Shown here: positions 18,011 to 45,530 of the stretch, in pieces
Numbering within the stretch: position 1 is the stretch's first letter
Layout of the letters: the number at the start of each line of letters is the position of its first letter
Origin: Sphaeroforma sirkka
Lineage: Eukaryota > Opisthokonta > Ichthyosporea > Ichthyophonida
DNA: 51,023 nucleotides
NCBI GenBank assembly: GCA_001586965.3
Contig: LUCW03001515.1
Coordinates: 75,001-126,023, forward strand
Direction of reading: 5' to 3'
The notes under the pieces: model-generated
Databases searched by the model: none
Told to the model about the DNA's origin: nothing
Seen by the model: only the letters and a program-made list of their open reading frames with translations
Position numbers and translations under genes: made by a program

Positions 18011-19669
18011 ATTGAAACTGTATTGGTTTGCCTACGTGCAAACGTGTGATCATGTGCGCTTACCAAGGATTAAACAACACTTGATATATATATTATTATC
18101 TGTTCGCCTATTCGGAACAACTGAATATTCGACTCTTATTTTAGCACTTCTATTTCAATGACACGCACACACAAGAATATTTAATAATAATAAATAATGA
18201 AGTTTACAACAGCTTTACGCATGTGAAACTTTGTATCTTATTTGGTCTTTAAAATATTAGTCAGCACTCATCGTAGGATTCAGGAACCATAGCACAGACA
18301 CATGCGGGTCGTATTATAAAATTTAAATATCCAGTATTATCTGGCTGGCCTTGTGATGAGCTTGACTGCCATCTCTTCTCATTTTTCCTGATAAAACATG
18401 TTTGCGTCCAATGAAATGTCTTTATTGTATGTGTGTGAAATAAACAAGCCAATCATAATTCAAGAAACTATTACTCATAGCTTCCTGAAAAATAATGGAA
18501 CTCTGGATTTCCAAAACGAGTTCCTAGTTGTTTCGAAGATCGTTTCAACGTCTTCAAAACGTAAATAAAGTACTCGGTACTCACAAACTACTCAGATATC
18601 CTCTATATAACAATTGCCGAAGTGCGGAGAATAAACGTTAATTTAAAAGTTGCGAAGCCGTTTTGTTGTTTTAAATTGGGTTTTCTCCTCGTCGAGCTCC
18701 TCCTCGTCGAGTCTTCGACTTCTCTCATATGGGCCTTGTTGTTGGATGAGAGTCCCTTGTGACCAGTCTTGTGCTTCGTGAAGTCATGAGTCATGTGATG
18801 ATTGTTACTGGTGATGAGCCATATAAAGGCATATTTTTAAAAGCCCTATTTCAAAATGAAAAATACAAAATATTTAGATATCCTAATCTTTACGGCGCCA
18901 GACATACGCATCCTGCTATTTTTGTCTATTTTTAGAACAATTAGGAATATAGGATTCGCATTTGGCGGGCTTGGCAGCCTCGGCTTGAAAGTGTGCATTT
19001 ATACATTTTATTTGAAAAAACTTTAAAAAAATACTGGCGGCCTGGCCTCTGCAAGCGACCCATTTATTTTTAAATATTCTATTTTAAAAAAAAACACATC
19101 TCAGGGACTCGCTATTTTTTTAAAATTATAAAAAAAAAATGAAATATGTGTATTTACGTTGATTATCGCCTCAAAGATCTCTCGAGACTTTGATCCAGAG
19201 ACCAGACTCACCCCACTCCCCAGTCACCAGCAGAATGCAGATGGCGCCCGACAACTATTTTCGAGTATTCTAATTGGTGGAAAATATTAGTTACTGTGTA
19301 CTTTGGTCTTTGTGAGTATTATTATTAGTGCGAAGTTGACCTGCGAGTTTCCATTAGTGTTCTTTTACAAAGCATGAATCACAGAAAACTTCTTGTGTGA
19401 GAAAAGAAAGCTGCGCTGTCAGCCTGTCTAACCTTCAGTGACAGTCTTCAGACACCGCTTGCTTGCAGAAATACAGTACAATACGCCGGTTACTTTAATA
19501 TATGTATAGACTAGAGGCTATAGCTCTTGTTCAAGGTTGCTTGGGTTGAATACATACAGGGGACTGATCATCTTTGTTTTGTTACAAAGTTTCTAAATAC
19601 TTTACAATTATATAGTGATTTTGAATACAATTGAGCTATGTACATGTAATTCTATACTCTGCCGTCAGA
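18011..19669. promoter_or_regulatory. Shared upstream region of two divergent genes
   Basis: About 1.66 kb separates the putative first ATG of the transporter (minus) from the first ATG of MED1 (plus). It is A/T-rich, with a direct repeat (CTCCTCGTCGAG twice, about 18686-18710). An inverted CCAAT box (TTCTAATTGGTGG) lies near 19269. No TATA box is convincing. The head-to-head arrangement would let both promoters lie here. No coding region is recognised. Confidence 0.4.
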
Positions 19670-35000
<15,331 letters not shown>

Positions 35001-35053
35001 GTGAACATTTTGTTCAAAAGTGGGTCTGTCTGGATTGAAGGCATACCTGATGA

Positions 35054-35059
35054 AATAAA
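35054..35059 (+). promoter_or_regulatory. Poly(A) signal of MED1
   Basis: AATAAA lies 54 bases after the MED1 stop codon, the expected place for a short 3' UTR. Confidence 0.6.
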
Positions 35060-35746
35060 CCCGATCCACCCGTTCTGATGTAGAGATCTGGGGACTCTAC
35101 ATGGGCATCGGAAGTGGAGTGTATATATATATAGTATTTGTGATGTATTTCTCACGCGAGAATGCCTGTAGCAGGGATACTAGCTGAAGCCTACTACTGA
35201 GACGTACTGCTCGGTTCATAAAGCTAACTATGGAACGTATTTTGCATAGACATGCGTATCTTGCCACTTGCTCAGTCGTTGTTGGAGAAGGCCTATGTAC
35301 TCCATAGTATGATATCGCCAAATGGGCCTCATAAGTGCTCATTATGACCCATAATCGATGCGAAGGGTTATCAAGTCAGCATCGAGTGGCCCGTTTGAGA
35401 TATTTAAGTATTGATTTTCATGTTCCAACTGTGTATTTACAACGAAATAGTGTTTTAATTACATTAGCACATCCGTGTACATCGTAGTACTCCAATTTAA
35501 ATCACGCAGCCATAGATCCGAGCTTATTTCCTTATGCTACACGTGCATGTGCTAAATACTTCCTTACAATTATCATACATAAAAAACAAAATATAGTGCA
35601 GTAAATCGTTGCATTGGCATACGTGTTTGTGTCAAATACTACATTACTACCACTCTCTATATATATAACAAAATAAACTCCTCGCATCCGCCCAGCGATA
35701 AGCCATCGCCGTGCGCGGCAATCGATGACCAAGCGCCTGTCGATAC
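35060..35746. other. No gene recognised
   Basis: Intergenic sequence between MED1 and the minus-strand ORFs at 35.75-36.46 kb. A minus-strand frame at 35532-35750 has no family features. Confidence 0.4.
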
Positions 35747-36464
35747 TCATACGACATCTCCTTCATTGGAGACCTGTACAACAGCCAAGGTTGTCCAAAA
35801 GGTGGTATACTGCCGCGATTCTTTTCTCAACTTCTGCTGACAGAAGCCCTTACCAAAATCGACAATAGTACGATACTTGCGCCCTCTAAGTCTAACTGAA
35901 GACAAGAACTGTTCCTCTGTCGGTTCCGGGTACGCCTCACATTCAAACTGCGTATTAGTCTTCTTAAAGTTAAAATACAGCCGCCAATCATCAACAGCAT
36001 TTATATACCAAATATGGTATAGCACACCATTTCATATTCTTCACTTCTGATTTGGTCAACTTCTCCGAGATACCACCTCGATTCCAATCACCAATCTTAA
36101 CCTTTCGGACCTCCTGAGCATCCATATCCTTGTAATTGTACACATGGTATTGCGGTACCGCATCAGCACGTACCCGCAGCTCAACATCTGACAAGTTCAC
36201 AAATGTCGGGTTACCTTTGTCATACGCAACAGACTTTATAGCTACCACCATGGCTTCAATGTCAGCCTGCGGAACTCCAATCTCCTTGCCCAACGCTCGC
36301 AACGGCCCTTCATCAAACGACTGAAAGTCCTTACATATACTGCCTGGGTCTATATCACCCACCGGTATATTTACTGGTGCTAACACATCTGGCAGGTCCA
36401 GCTCACCCTCCTTATGCATCTGCTCAACACGTTCTTCATTACCTGAAAATGCGCTGTAGCACAT
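35747..36464 (-). CDS. Unidentified protein-coding stretch, two adjacent frames
   Basis: Two minus-strand frames follow one another and overlap slightly: 36464..35991 (157 residues) and 36025..35747 (92 residues). The first includes DIDPGSICKDFQSFDEGP, then QYHVYNYKDMDAQEVRKVKI. The second includes TQFECEAYPEPTEEQFLSSV and YRTIVDFGKGFCQQKLRK. Composition and length look like real coding sequence. A splice acceptor (TTTTCAG|GTAATG) at 36443 would allow the first part to be an internal exon. I do not recognise the family. The two frames may be exons of one host gene or a decayed gene. They may also be an antisense part of the neighbouring LTR element, because nothing clearly separates them from it. 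Confidence 0.4.
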
Positions 36465-36960
36465 TCTCGGGCCGGAATCGCTGTGTTTATGGATATGGCA
36501 ATGGGTTAAAAAAAGAATGTGTTATTTACTTTATTTGAATAAATAGTCTGTTCCCGCTATCGTAGGTATACGAATTACATGTTTTTTAAAGATACTTTAA
36601 AGTAGTTGAGGAGTGATCAGACAAATTGTGCACTAGCGTGTACACTAATATACATATTTACTCTTGCGTGTAGATCGACAATTTGTACTTCCATGTTAAA
36701 TTTGAAATTACCAATACATTTATTTGCAATCAAGTTATAATCAAAAGCATTGAAATTTAAGTGTAAATACACAATTAGCATAAACGTGCTAATATACAAT
36801 CAACTTACTTTTTTTAATGATTGCCTGTCAATATAAAAGAATTCCCACTTTATGTGTAAATTTAGAACTACTTTTGTTAAAAAAAATGTGTATTAATACA
36901 CAGAATATAAATACCATATATTTAATTATATCTACTTAAGAGAAGTCAAAAGAAGGATTG
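36465..36960. other. A/T-rich, no gene recognised
   Basis: This stretch lies between the unidentified minus-strand ORFs and the promoter-like repeats. I see no clear feature. Confidence 0.4.
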
Positions 36961-36967
36961 AATTTCC

Positions 36968-37262
36968 CCGGTGACATCACTAGGACCGAACTTCTCCAGG
37001 TGACGTCACTAGGACCGAACATCTCATTGAGATCACATGAGAAAATAGTTTCTCACATGACGGAATAAGACTGGTGACAATGAGTTCTCACGTGACGGAA
37101 TAAGCACAAGTTACGTCACATGTGACGGAATAAGCTTGACTAACAAACACCTTTTTTATCCCTCATAAATACAGGGAACAAAGCAACAAGCTACCTGGCC
37201 ATACAGCACGGTAAACACTTCAAGCGGAAGTGCAGCAAAGCACCAACACTATAACAGTAAGT
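36968..37262 (+). promoter_or_regulatory. Promoter-like cluster of short repeats upstream of LTR element
   Basis: Two copies of a 20-bp block (TGACATCACTAGGACCGAAC, TGACGTCACTAGGACCGAAC) lie at about 36972 and 37001; the second is a perfect CRE/ATF site. Three copies of TGACGGAATAAG follow at 37058, 37093 and 37123, with further CACATG/CACGTG (E-box) and ACGTCA cores. A TATA-like CATAAATA lies at 37164, and a strong donor GTAAGT at 37257. The order of binding sites, TATA-like box, leader and donor is that of a pol II promoter, most likely that of the LTR element starting near 37.39 kb. Function is inferred. Confidence 0.45.
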
Positions 37263-37391
37263 GAAACAAATACAAATGTTTTTTTATTTTATATGAATTA
37301 TTACTAAAGACGGGGGGGTGACGCGCGAAACATATCCTGAGTCTTTATCAATAATCCATTTACACCCACACATCAACGCAGACATCTGAAA

Positions 37392-40300
37392 ATGCTAACA
37401 GCAACCAGAACAAGCGTGTATGATGGAGGGGGAGGTAGTGAAGGAGCAGGTGACGGGGGATTCAGCCCAATGGGGGGGCAAGCCCAGGCAGTAGTGGTAC
37501 CCATTGTAGCGTCAGCAATGCATCTAGAAATAGACAAGAATATCTGTCAAGGCAATCACGTGTTGGTGAGTCGGTTTGTATCCAAATTGGAACAAAACAG
37601 CACCAGTGCCCATACCAACTCTACACAAGATGAGGGTAGGCATACATGACCAACAGCCAGAGCGCCGTATGCCACTAGTGGATGCGAAACTCAGACGACG
37701 ATATGACCAAGCGATCAATGATTGTGGTGATGATGAGGAAGACAAACTCATACAAATTAGTCTGTACATTAGTGAGCTAGAGCTCATGCGTTCACGTTTA
37801 GGCGATCAGATAAACGAACCGACTCTTAAGAAATTACTCAAGACTTCGGAATTCCCTAAGATGCCTAAGGAAAAAAAATTAGAATGAAAACGTTTTTTAC
37901 TACACAATGTAGTGATCTATTCTTAGCTACGTCAATACCATTGTGTCAGTATCCAGCACTAGTGAGAAGACTACTAGTTTCCACTGATGCAACGGAGAAA
38001 CAAATCAGTACTCAATAACTTAAGAGATTCTGAGACACAAACGACTAGGCACTTCAACGATCCCGAGCAGCTCAATAGAATGATTATTGATCGACTCAGA
38101 TCACACCCAGTGGAGAAGTTCCTTTATGACATCCAGAATAAGAAGATGAACGTCGAAGTGCGCACATAACGTGTACATAAGACAATGGCAATGTTTTACC
38201 GTAACTCAGACAAGGAGCCCATACACTTCCATATCCTCAAAGTACAAAGGTACCTAGCACTGAAGTACTATGGATTGCAATCAGTTATAGACATCCTAAT
38301 CAAAGGAGACAAGCAACCAGACGGAATTGAAGGACACTTGTCTGACATAGAACATACCAAGTTTCATACTATGACGGAGACACGCATAAGAACAGCGTCT
38401 GTGACACAAGCAAAGCGTATGTTGCGGGATCAGGCGCGAGCGGCAAACAAGCGCAATAACGCACAGACGAACACGCAGGTGGAGGATCACTCTACGAACG
38501 CTAACAAACCGCACAAGCCAGATGATGGTGCACACCACCAACACAAGCAAAAGGGCAGACACAGAAAAGGAAAGGAGCACACGAAGAGCGTACATGCCTC
38601 TATTGTCATAAAATGCCATCACCACATCGGTACAGCGAATGTCCTAAGAAGAAAGCAAAGCAAGCCAAGAAAGCTGAGCATCGAGCCAAGAAATATGGCA
38701 GACATGTTGTCACGTCTCCATGAAGATACTTTTAGTACTAAAGAGTCAAAAGTATTACAAAGGCGAATTAGGCAACACATAATAGCCAAGAGTACACCAC
38801 CTCGGAAACGAACATGCCCATGACCATATCGGCGATAGACTAGATATTACATCCCAGATTCTATCAAGAAACAGACCGAAGGTTTGGGAGGTTCACAGTA
38901 GATCTGTTTGCATCGGCACACAATGCGCACACCGATAAATACTACACCAAAGAACAGAATGCGCTACAACAAAAGTGGGCGCAGGAAGTGAATGCATGGG
39001 CGAATCCACCATGGGAACTCATACTTGATGTCCTTGACAAAGTCATTGAGGAGGCAACCAGCATCACGATATGTGTACCATACTACCCTAATGCCTCGTG
39101 GTTTCCAAAGTTCTTGTCTTTACTAGACGAAGACCCGATGCTGGTGGAAAACGCAGATAATACATTCCTCAAAGAGGGCAAGAAGGCTTGTGGTAAGACC
39201 TCACGGGGTGTCACATTAGTCGCGAAGATAGGAGCTAAGTCTCTATACTTTGACTCACCGCGGGAACAACCTGCTATACACGTTGCAGCGTCAGAATCAG
39301 TTCACTCTGGAGACGCACCACAGGCAACAGAATATGAGACACGTGTCAATATCATCGAACAATACCACAACTTGGGACATTACACTCCTGAGGAAACAGT
39401 ACAAAAGTTGCAAGCAGATGGACATGATTGGGCTGATATCCAACAACATGTACACAAGTTCATTGACGGATGTATACCATGTCTCAAAAATAAAATACAC
39501 AAAAAGGGATTTCAACCCCTACAATCAATCACAGCCGTAATTCCAAGCGACAGAGTCCAAGTGGACACCATAGGGCCACTATTTGATTTCAATAGTGGAC
39601 ACACATACGTGTTAGTATGGCTTGATGTATATTCATCGTACGTCATTTTGCGTCCAATGATGGACAAATCAGCGGCTACCATAGCACGCACACTGGTACC
39701 AATTATGTGTTAACATGGATTTCCACATATCATACAAACGGACCAAGGTACGGAATATGTTAACAAAATACTCTCGAAAGTTGTTGAACAAGCGCCAATG
39801 CAACACTTAGTCTCTCGGCCGTATCAACCTAAAGTCTTAGGCGCGAATGAACGATCACATAGAGACCTCATGACACTGTTACGGATGTTCGTTTAACAGA
39901 ATCCAGGTAATTGGTGTTCACGACTTCCATTCGTACAGATGGGCCATAATATACATACATCCAGAAGACGTAAGTCACCGCGCTTTAATGTGTACTTTGG
40001 TCGCAGACAGAATCAACTAACGGACTACAATGAGCCAGTGACCGCACCCAGTACAACAGCATCTTGGGAAGAGCGACTGCAAATCCTAGAAGAAACCATT
40101 AGGCCACAACTAGAGAGCAATATTGCACAGTATCAAGAGAAGATGCGAGCAGCATACGATCGAAAATACCAACAGACGTATGTAAACTTCCAGGAAACAG
40201 CACCAAATGGCGGACCATACAAAATAGTATGCAGGGAGGGCAACGGGTATTTTGTCTGTAATCTTGATGGGACTAAAGCCCTTGAATACCCTGACTCGAT

Positions 40301-40574
40301 CCGTGATGAGCTACTTGGCCTGGTAAAACGGGTCAGTGCTCCGAAAGCATTTACTTCCAACAATCCCGTACAACCAAACGAAGAGACTCAGTTCTCGTTC
40401 ATCCGAGGTGATGGGTCCCAGGAGTACTTACTGCAATGTAAAGATGATGAACTTACCTGGACGTATGAATCAAACATCGCAGATGCTGATGTCATTACAA
40501 CATACCGTCAACGCCGGAGACGTAAAAGAGGCCAAAGAAGTCAGCGACAACGAGCACTGATGAAAGATCAGTGA
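37392..40574 (+). mobile_element. Fossil LTR-type retrotransposon with DDE integrase
   Basis: Parts in order: low-complexity gag-like frames (37.39-38.8 kb) with a zinc-knuckle-like CLYCHKMPSPHRYSEC. Next comes a segment with DLFASAHNAHTDKYY, then ANPPWELILDV and VPYYPNASWFPKFL (38.9-39.1 kb), a domain typical of the DIRS-like or Gypsy-like pol region. An HHCC zinc-binding module (QYHNLGHYTPEE, GCIPCLKNK) leads into an integrase core (VQVDTIGPL, TDQGTEYVNK, GANERSHRD; 39.3-40.0 kb). A C-terminal tail ends at 40574. No reverse transcriptase is recognisable and no terminal repeats were found by eye. The element is broken in several places (at least four) and is moderately old. Superfamily is uncertain; the integrase points to Ty3/Gypsy-like kin. 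Confidence 0.7.
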
Positions 40575-41739
40575 GCCACAGACAGCGCACGAGGCGGGGG
40601 TCCTAAGCAAGTCTCACTGATACCACAGGGCACTCCCACTTTTCTCGCCTAGAAGCATGCTCCCCCCACACACCAGAGGACAAGGATCAGAGACTCGGTT
40701 GCAGAGCCACCGTTGAGATGCGTTTTCCTAAGTCAAGTTGAGATCAAGCGAGAGTACCGGTCAAGACTGACTCCGATGAGCGTGGTGGAGGACTCCTGTT
40801 ATAGTATAAATTTAACTAGTTGGTAATATGTAATAGATAGTGGTGACAGGTTTTTCATCTTATGCCCCCTAAGGGACAACTTTATCCCTGTACACAAACA
40901 TCAACCTTTAGATAATCAGGTACTGCAAGATGTCACTTACTACTTCTACGCGGGCTAAGAAGCACAAAACTAGGGACCAGATTATCAAAAAGCCAATACA
41001 AATCTCAAAACTCGGAATAATCAAATACTGAGTTTTGGAATCCGGATTGGAATGATTATGATGTTAAAGTCATCAGAAATATTAGCGGTAGAACCGAGAC
41101 TCCCGCGTGTGAGAGAAACACTCAAGTAAATCCTGAGTCTAGTGAAAGCACAAATAAAGACTCAGTGCGGTTCTCTCAGACTAAGGACTTTTCCTTGAAT
41201 AGAGGTCTATTGTATCTCATTGTCTCGTACCTTTCAGCTACTCTCCATACTCTACATGCGCTGATAGCAGCTCCAGATGCACTGTTTGGAGAAGAAATGT
41301 CGAAGATTGATGCTCAACTACATCTGACGGTGCCGAACTGCTGATCGTTCCTTACTGGACACGTGCGATATGATAGGCGAATCTATTAGACACATACATG
41401 GTCATCTACGTGCTACTGTCACTAGGCGTAATACACTGTCCAGTAGCCTTACAAGACGTACTAGGACGAAGCTCGCCTACATTACTCTATCTCGCTTTGT
41501 TCTACGACCTTCTTCAACGATATGCCATGCCCATTGTTAGACGAGCACCGGGTTGTGACTTCCTTCGAATAGTAATCCGTGCCCACGATATCCGACTAAC
41601 CACCAAGCAGCAAATGCCGTCAGAGTCAAATACACGGGCAATACTAGACGGCAGACTAGAAGCCAACACAAAAATCAGCTGTGTTCGTATGTGCTATGGG
41701 TACCTTTTTTTATATAGCAAAGTTTGCAGCAGAGTACAA

Positions 41740-41776
<37 letters not shown>

Positions 41777-42580
41777 TGGGTTTACCTCTGAACCCTGATG
41801 CGCATCCAGATACCACTGACACTAAAATCATACCAATTTTGTTTGAGAATAGGCATACAGTGAATAAGGTATCGATGATTCGAAGTGCCCTGCATAATTT
41901 GGCGCAGCAAATTGGCTGCTCAGCATTTCCTGACACGGTGTCACCGCCACCGTTTACAACACTGCTTATCCAGAGTAACGAACAATAATCCGCAGCCCCT
42001 AGCTCGTACACAAGCCGAAGGGATAAATCTCTTGTACAAATTTCCCTGGGTGGCGCCATCTTGGAAAGCAGTGATTATCTTCTATTTGTGTATTAGCGCT
42101 CGCTTTGTTTGAACAATTGTATTTAAGTAAATCGAGATCTGAGACTCATGGATGCGACTCACAAAACTCGTGAAACGGAAATGCGGCCCATGTTTAACAG
42201 TGCCAGATCAATTCCAACGAGCACTTTCTGCCGGCGACTATGTTCAGCTTCAATGGAGCTGCCAGACAATCATACGCATGCCCGTATGTTCTCATTGAAA
42301 CGCCGCCGAGAAGTCGCTCGAACAAACGTGGCTGTGTCCAGTTCTCTTGATAACGTGTATTTGTCTCCTCACATACAGATACCTCCAGGCCCAGATCGCA
42401 CCAAAACGATCGATTAACCTTGTAGCCAGAGGAAGGTCCAATATGTACATCAATATAATCCTCTCATGGGTACTTATCACAGGCCTGCGTGCCATATTGG
42501 CCTGCGTGTCATAATTCGAGAATATATGAGATGTGCACGGGATAAGTAGCGGCTCCGCATTCATCGTCGACGGGAGCATT
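40575..42580. other. Unassigned, probably retroelement remains
   Basis: Open frames at 41398-41742 (plus) and 41694-42059 (minus, crossing an (AT)n run at 41742-41770) show no family motif. The stretch lies between fossil elements and is probably element-derived or intergenic. Confidence 0.35.
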
Positions 42581-42799
42581 AGAAACCACGGCGCTTGTGT
42601 TCAATGGCAAACATATTGTTGCACTTGTCAGCCAATGTCTTGCGTAGTCTCTTTTATGTAAGGCGCCAGGGTGGGTTCATCTATGCATCGTATTTACTTC
42701 AGTGTACGATTACCTCCTGCATCTGATTTCTTGCCAAATGGTATTCTGGTTTCCAACGATCCCCAATCGGTTCCTTTGGCTTAAGTATAGAGAACGTCC

Positions 42800-43800
42800 T
42801 AAGTTGGGCCACTGTGTGCAAATTTGGGTAAGTCCTCAAGTAAGAAATTTGCTAGTCCAAACGCGGATGTAATATCCCATTGGCACTTTCGAATTGGCCG
42901 GTCGATTAATCGTTGCTGTTTATTATGATCAGCGACAATCCTCTTAGCAGAGATCTTCTTCCCAATACCATTTCCTCTTTCACGGCAAAGTGACACTTCT
43001 TTTGATTAAGTTTGAATTTATTCGCCGTCAATCTGGAAAGCAGCAATATTTTCCTCGTTGTCGTCAGACACAATGATAAGATCATCGACATAGCATTGCA
43101 CGTCTAATCCCGCCATCAAGTTGCTGATTGTATTCTGGAATCGTGATGTGAGTGTTGTCAACCCAAAGGGAGCCGATGTAACAAGTATTGCTGTCTGTCC
43201 CATGTAAATGAAAACATGTGCTGAGAGTCTGCATGTACCGGTAAGCGTCGGTATGCTGCCGACAAATCTAATGTTGTATAGTATCACTCGCCCCTCAAGT
43301 TGCTGACGATCTCATTGACAAGGAACATTGATCTGCCGTAAGTCCAAGCACACACGAACTTTGGTGAGCTCCACGGACGGTGTAAAGAATGGTACCGACA
43401 GCAAAGGAAGGTTGACAATCGGCACCGACGACCGACGATTGTTTACTAACTCGCGTTCCTATTTGTGAACTTGCTTCGTGACAACGTGGTTTGTACTTTT
43501 TAGATACGATGTTCCTTGTCTGCCGACGCAGGCCCAGTAATTTATCTCGAGGTATCGAAAATGTCACTGCATTGCACGTTAATATACATCGAGCCGCATT
43601 CAAAATTGTCTTATTGACCCCAGATATACTGTCGTAAACAGTGTCGTATATCATCTGGCTACAACAAGTCTGGAGCCATTTGAACATTGATCGGTTCGAG
43701 CAGTTCATCCATAGCATAACGATTAATCTCCAGATTGATGATGCTTCCCAGTTCACTGGTGCTTGTTCGTATCTCATTAACGCATCTTCACTCTATAAGT
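42800..43800 (-). mobile_element. Fossil Ty3/Gypsy-like reverse transcriptase fragment
   Basis: On the minus strand, in order: VELTKVRVCLDLRQIN (RT palm entry), then SAPFGLTTLTSRFQN, then LDVQCYVDDLIIVSDD, the catalytic YVDD box, then KFKLNQKKCHFAV. This is the standard order of a Ty3/Gypsy RT. Only the RT region and its near flanks are recognisable. It is broken in several places. It resembles the RT of the plus-strand element at 46.6-51 kb and may be of the same family in inverted orientation. Confidence 0.75.
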
Positions 43801-44640
43801 ATGGCTCGTCGCCCAAGTGATTATGCATTACTTCATTCTCTCCCGAATCTGCTGGTAGTCGATCAGGCATCTGGTCAATATCCCCTAAGTTAACTTGAGG
43901 GCGGAAGCTATCACCTGATGCTGTGGTGCACGCGTCGACGTGCCCTTAGCAGATAAAAGTTGTAGCCCCACCAGGTTATGTTCGGCTACCCATGTTGGTA
44001 TTGACGGTTGGTCGCTCTTGTTTAAGACAGCGGTTTAATGTTCTGGTCCCAGAGGAAGGTTCTACTCACATGATCGAAAACGAACACGAGGATTCGATGC
44101 TGATGGCGCATGTGGGCTAGCTCCTATGTTCGCATTAGTACACAGGTATGCTCATGAACTCGAACCTCCCGGAATATGTTGCGATCGCGACAGATTTTCC
44201 CAACGATGTTCTACTGTTTTGTCAACATCGAAGAAGTCATATTCATTTTTCATTTTTGGCATTTGCAAACATCTTTTATAGATGTTGGTTGGACACATGG
44301 GGTTTTCATCGCAAGGACTGAGCATGACATCCACGGAGAGAAGCAATTTCTAAGCCCGATGACACCTCGAGCGTAGTCGCGGGCGCATATTTCTTGCTCT
44401 CACTGTATGCATTGTAGGGTTTTTTGTTTATAAATAGTGCACCGAGGTCGAGCACTATCTTTTATACGAATTCTCACTGCAACCCCTATAATACAGTTTG
44501 GTAGTTTTAGTCATAGCGGATGCGGTTAAAAGCATCTTCAAGTTTACGCACTTATGCAGTCTTCTCACTTTATTTAAAAGTCTACTACATTGCACTGTAG
44601 ATGCACCTTTCATGTGGGGAATAAATTTGCAACGGCTACT
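43800..44640. other. No clear feature between fossil elements
   Basis: Frames at 44152-44376 and 44455-44695 show no family motif. The region is probably retroelement-derived. Confidence 0.3.
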
Positions 44641-44642
44641 GA

Positions 44643-44755
44643 CAACCTTACAGCAGAAGCAGAACACGAATACATACCACCACAGCAGCTACTAAGCGAT
44701 TTCTTTGCGAAACCTCTCAGCAGAGAAAAGTTCACGATATATGCGACCGATTAAT
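44643..44755 (+). mobile_element. Fossil Ty1/Copia-like RNase H tail
   Basis: The frame reads TAEAEHEYIPPQQLLSDF followed by FAKPLSREKF. This matches the end of Copia pol (e-eYvPT-e-lADifTKpL). It is a short remnant of an old element. Confidence 0.65.
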
Positions 44756-44976
44756 GACTAGGATGCAAGTATCAACTTAGTTCAATTTATATTGAAGGTA
44801 AGCATTTTAAGGTAAGCAGGTGTCAAAGGCATTTTTATTTCAATCACCGACTGCAAACTATACAGATATATCTTACCTTGTATAAGAAGTGTACACAAAC
44901 TGTTTGCATTATATGTAAACAATAAAATTATAAATAATGTACACACATTATATTTCTATATATTTGTTCACATACT

Positions 44977-44977
<1 letters not shown>

Positions 44978-45072
<95 letters not shown>
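44978..45072. repeat. (AT)n microsatellite
   Basis: An uninterrupted TA run of about 94 bp. Confidence 0.95.
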
Positions 45073-45075
<3 letters not shown>

Positions 45076-45132
45076 GTCAGAATACAAGTACTTATATTTA
45101 TTTGATTATTTTAGGTTTATTACAAGTTTTAC

Positions 45133-45463
45133 AGTTTATCAGAATAATCTGATAAACTGGGTTTTAGGTTTTTTGCTGGTTTTACAAGCACATGACTAAT
45201 GACTCATTTAAGAGTCAGTCATTTTAGGATTACTGTTTATAATTACTAATAAATGAACAACGTCCCCTCCCTGAGGAGGAGGAGAACGTTGAGATACAGT
45301 TATCTCGCGTATACTTACTACATTTTTTAACTTACCATAGAAGTTGTTAGTTTATTAGTAATTACAGAGAAAGCTACAGAATATGAATTAGTCAGTAGCT
45401 GGCACATATTTTTTTTGTTATAAGTATAACAATTGAAAGACAATGCGAACAGAGAATGTCGCA
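45133..45463. repeat. Cluster of perfect small hairpins
   Basis: Inverted repeats follow one another: AGTTTATCAG/CTGATAAACT (45133-45158); a two-part stem ATGACT..GACTC/GAGTC..AGTCAT (45192-45222); CCTCC-CTGA-GGAGG (45266-45279) inside AACGT/ACGTT (45259-45290); GAGATA-CAGT-TATCTC (45291-45306); GTTAT-AAGT-ATAAC (45417-45430); and TGCGA/TCGCA (45444-45463). A 14-bp inverted pair (TAATTACTAATAAA/TTTATTAGTAATTA) at 45240 and 45351 encloses the middle ones. If the outer TA on each side is a target duplication, the enclosed 120 bp would look like a small MITE. Confidence 0.75.
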
Positions 45464-45470
45464 TCAAATT

Positions 45471-45530
45471 GAACGATTTAGATTATCCGAACGATTTAGA
45501 TTGAATTGAACGATTTAGATTGGATTAACG
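45471..45530. repeat. Short direct repeat GAACGATTTAGATT, three times
   Basis: Three copies of (GA)ACGATTTAGATT spaced 19-22 bp, directly after the hairpin cluster. Confidence 0.8.
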
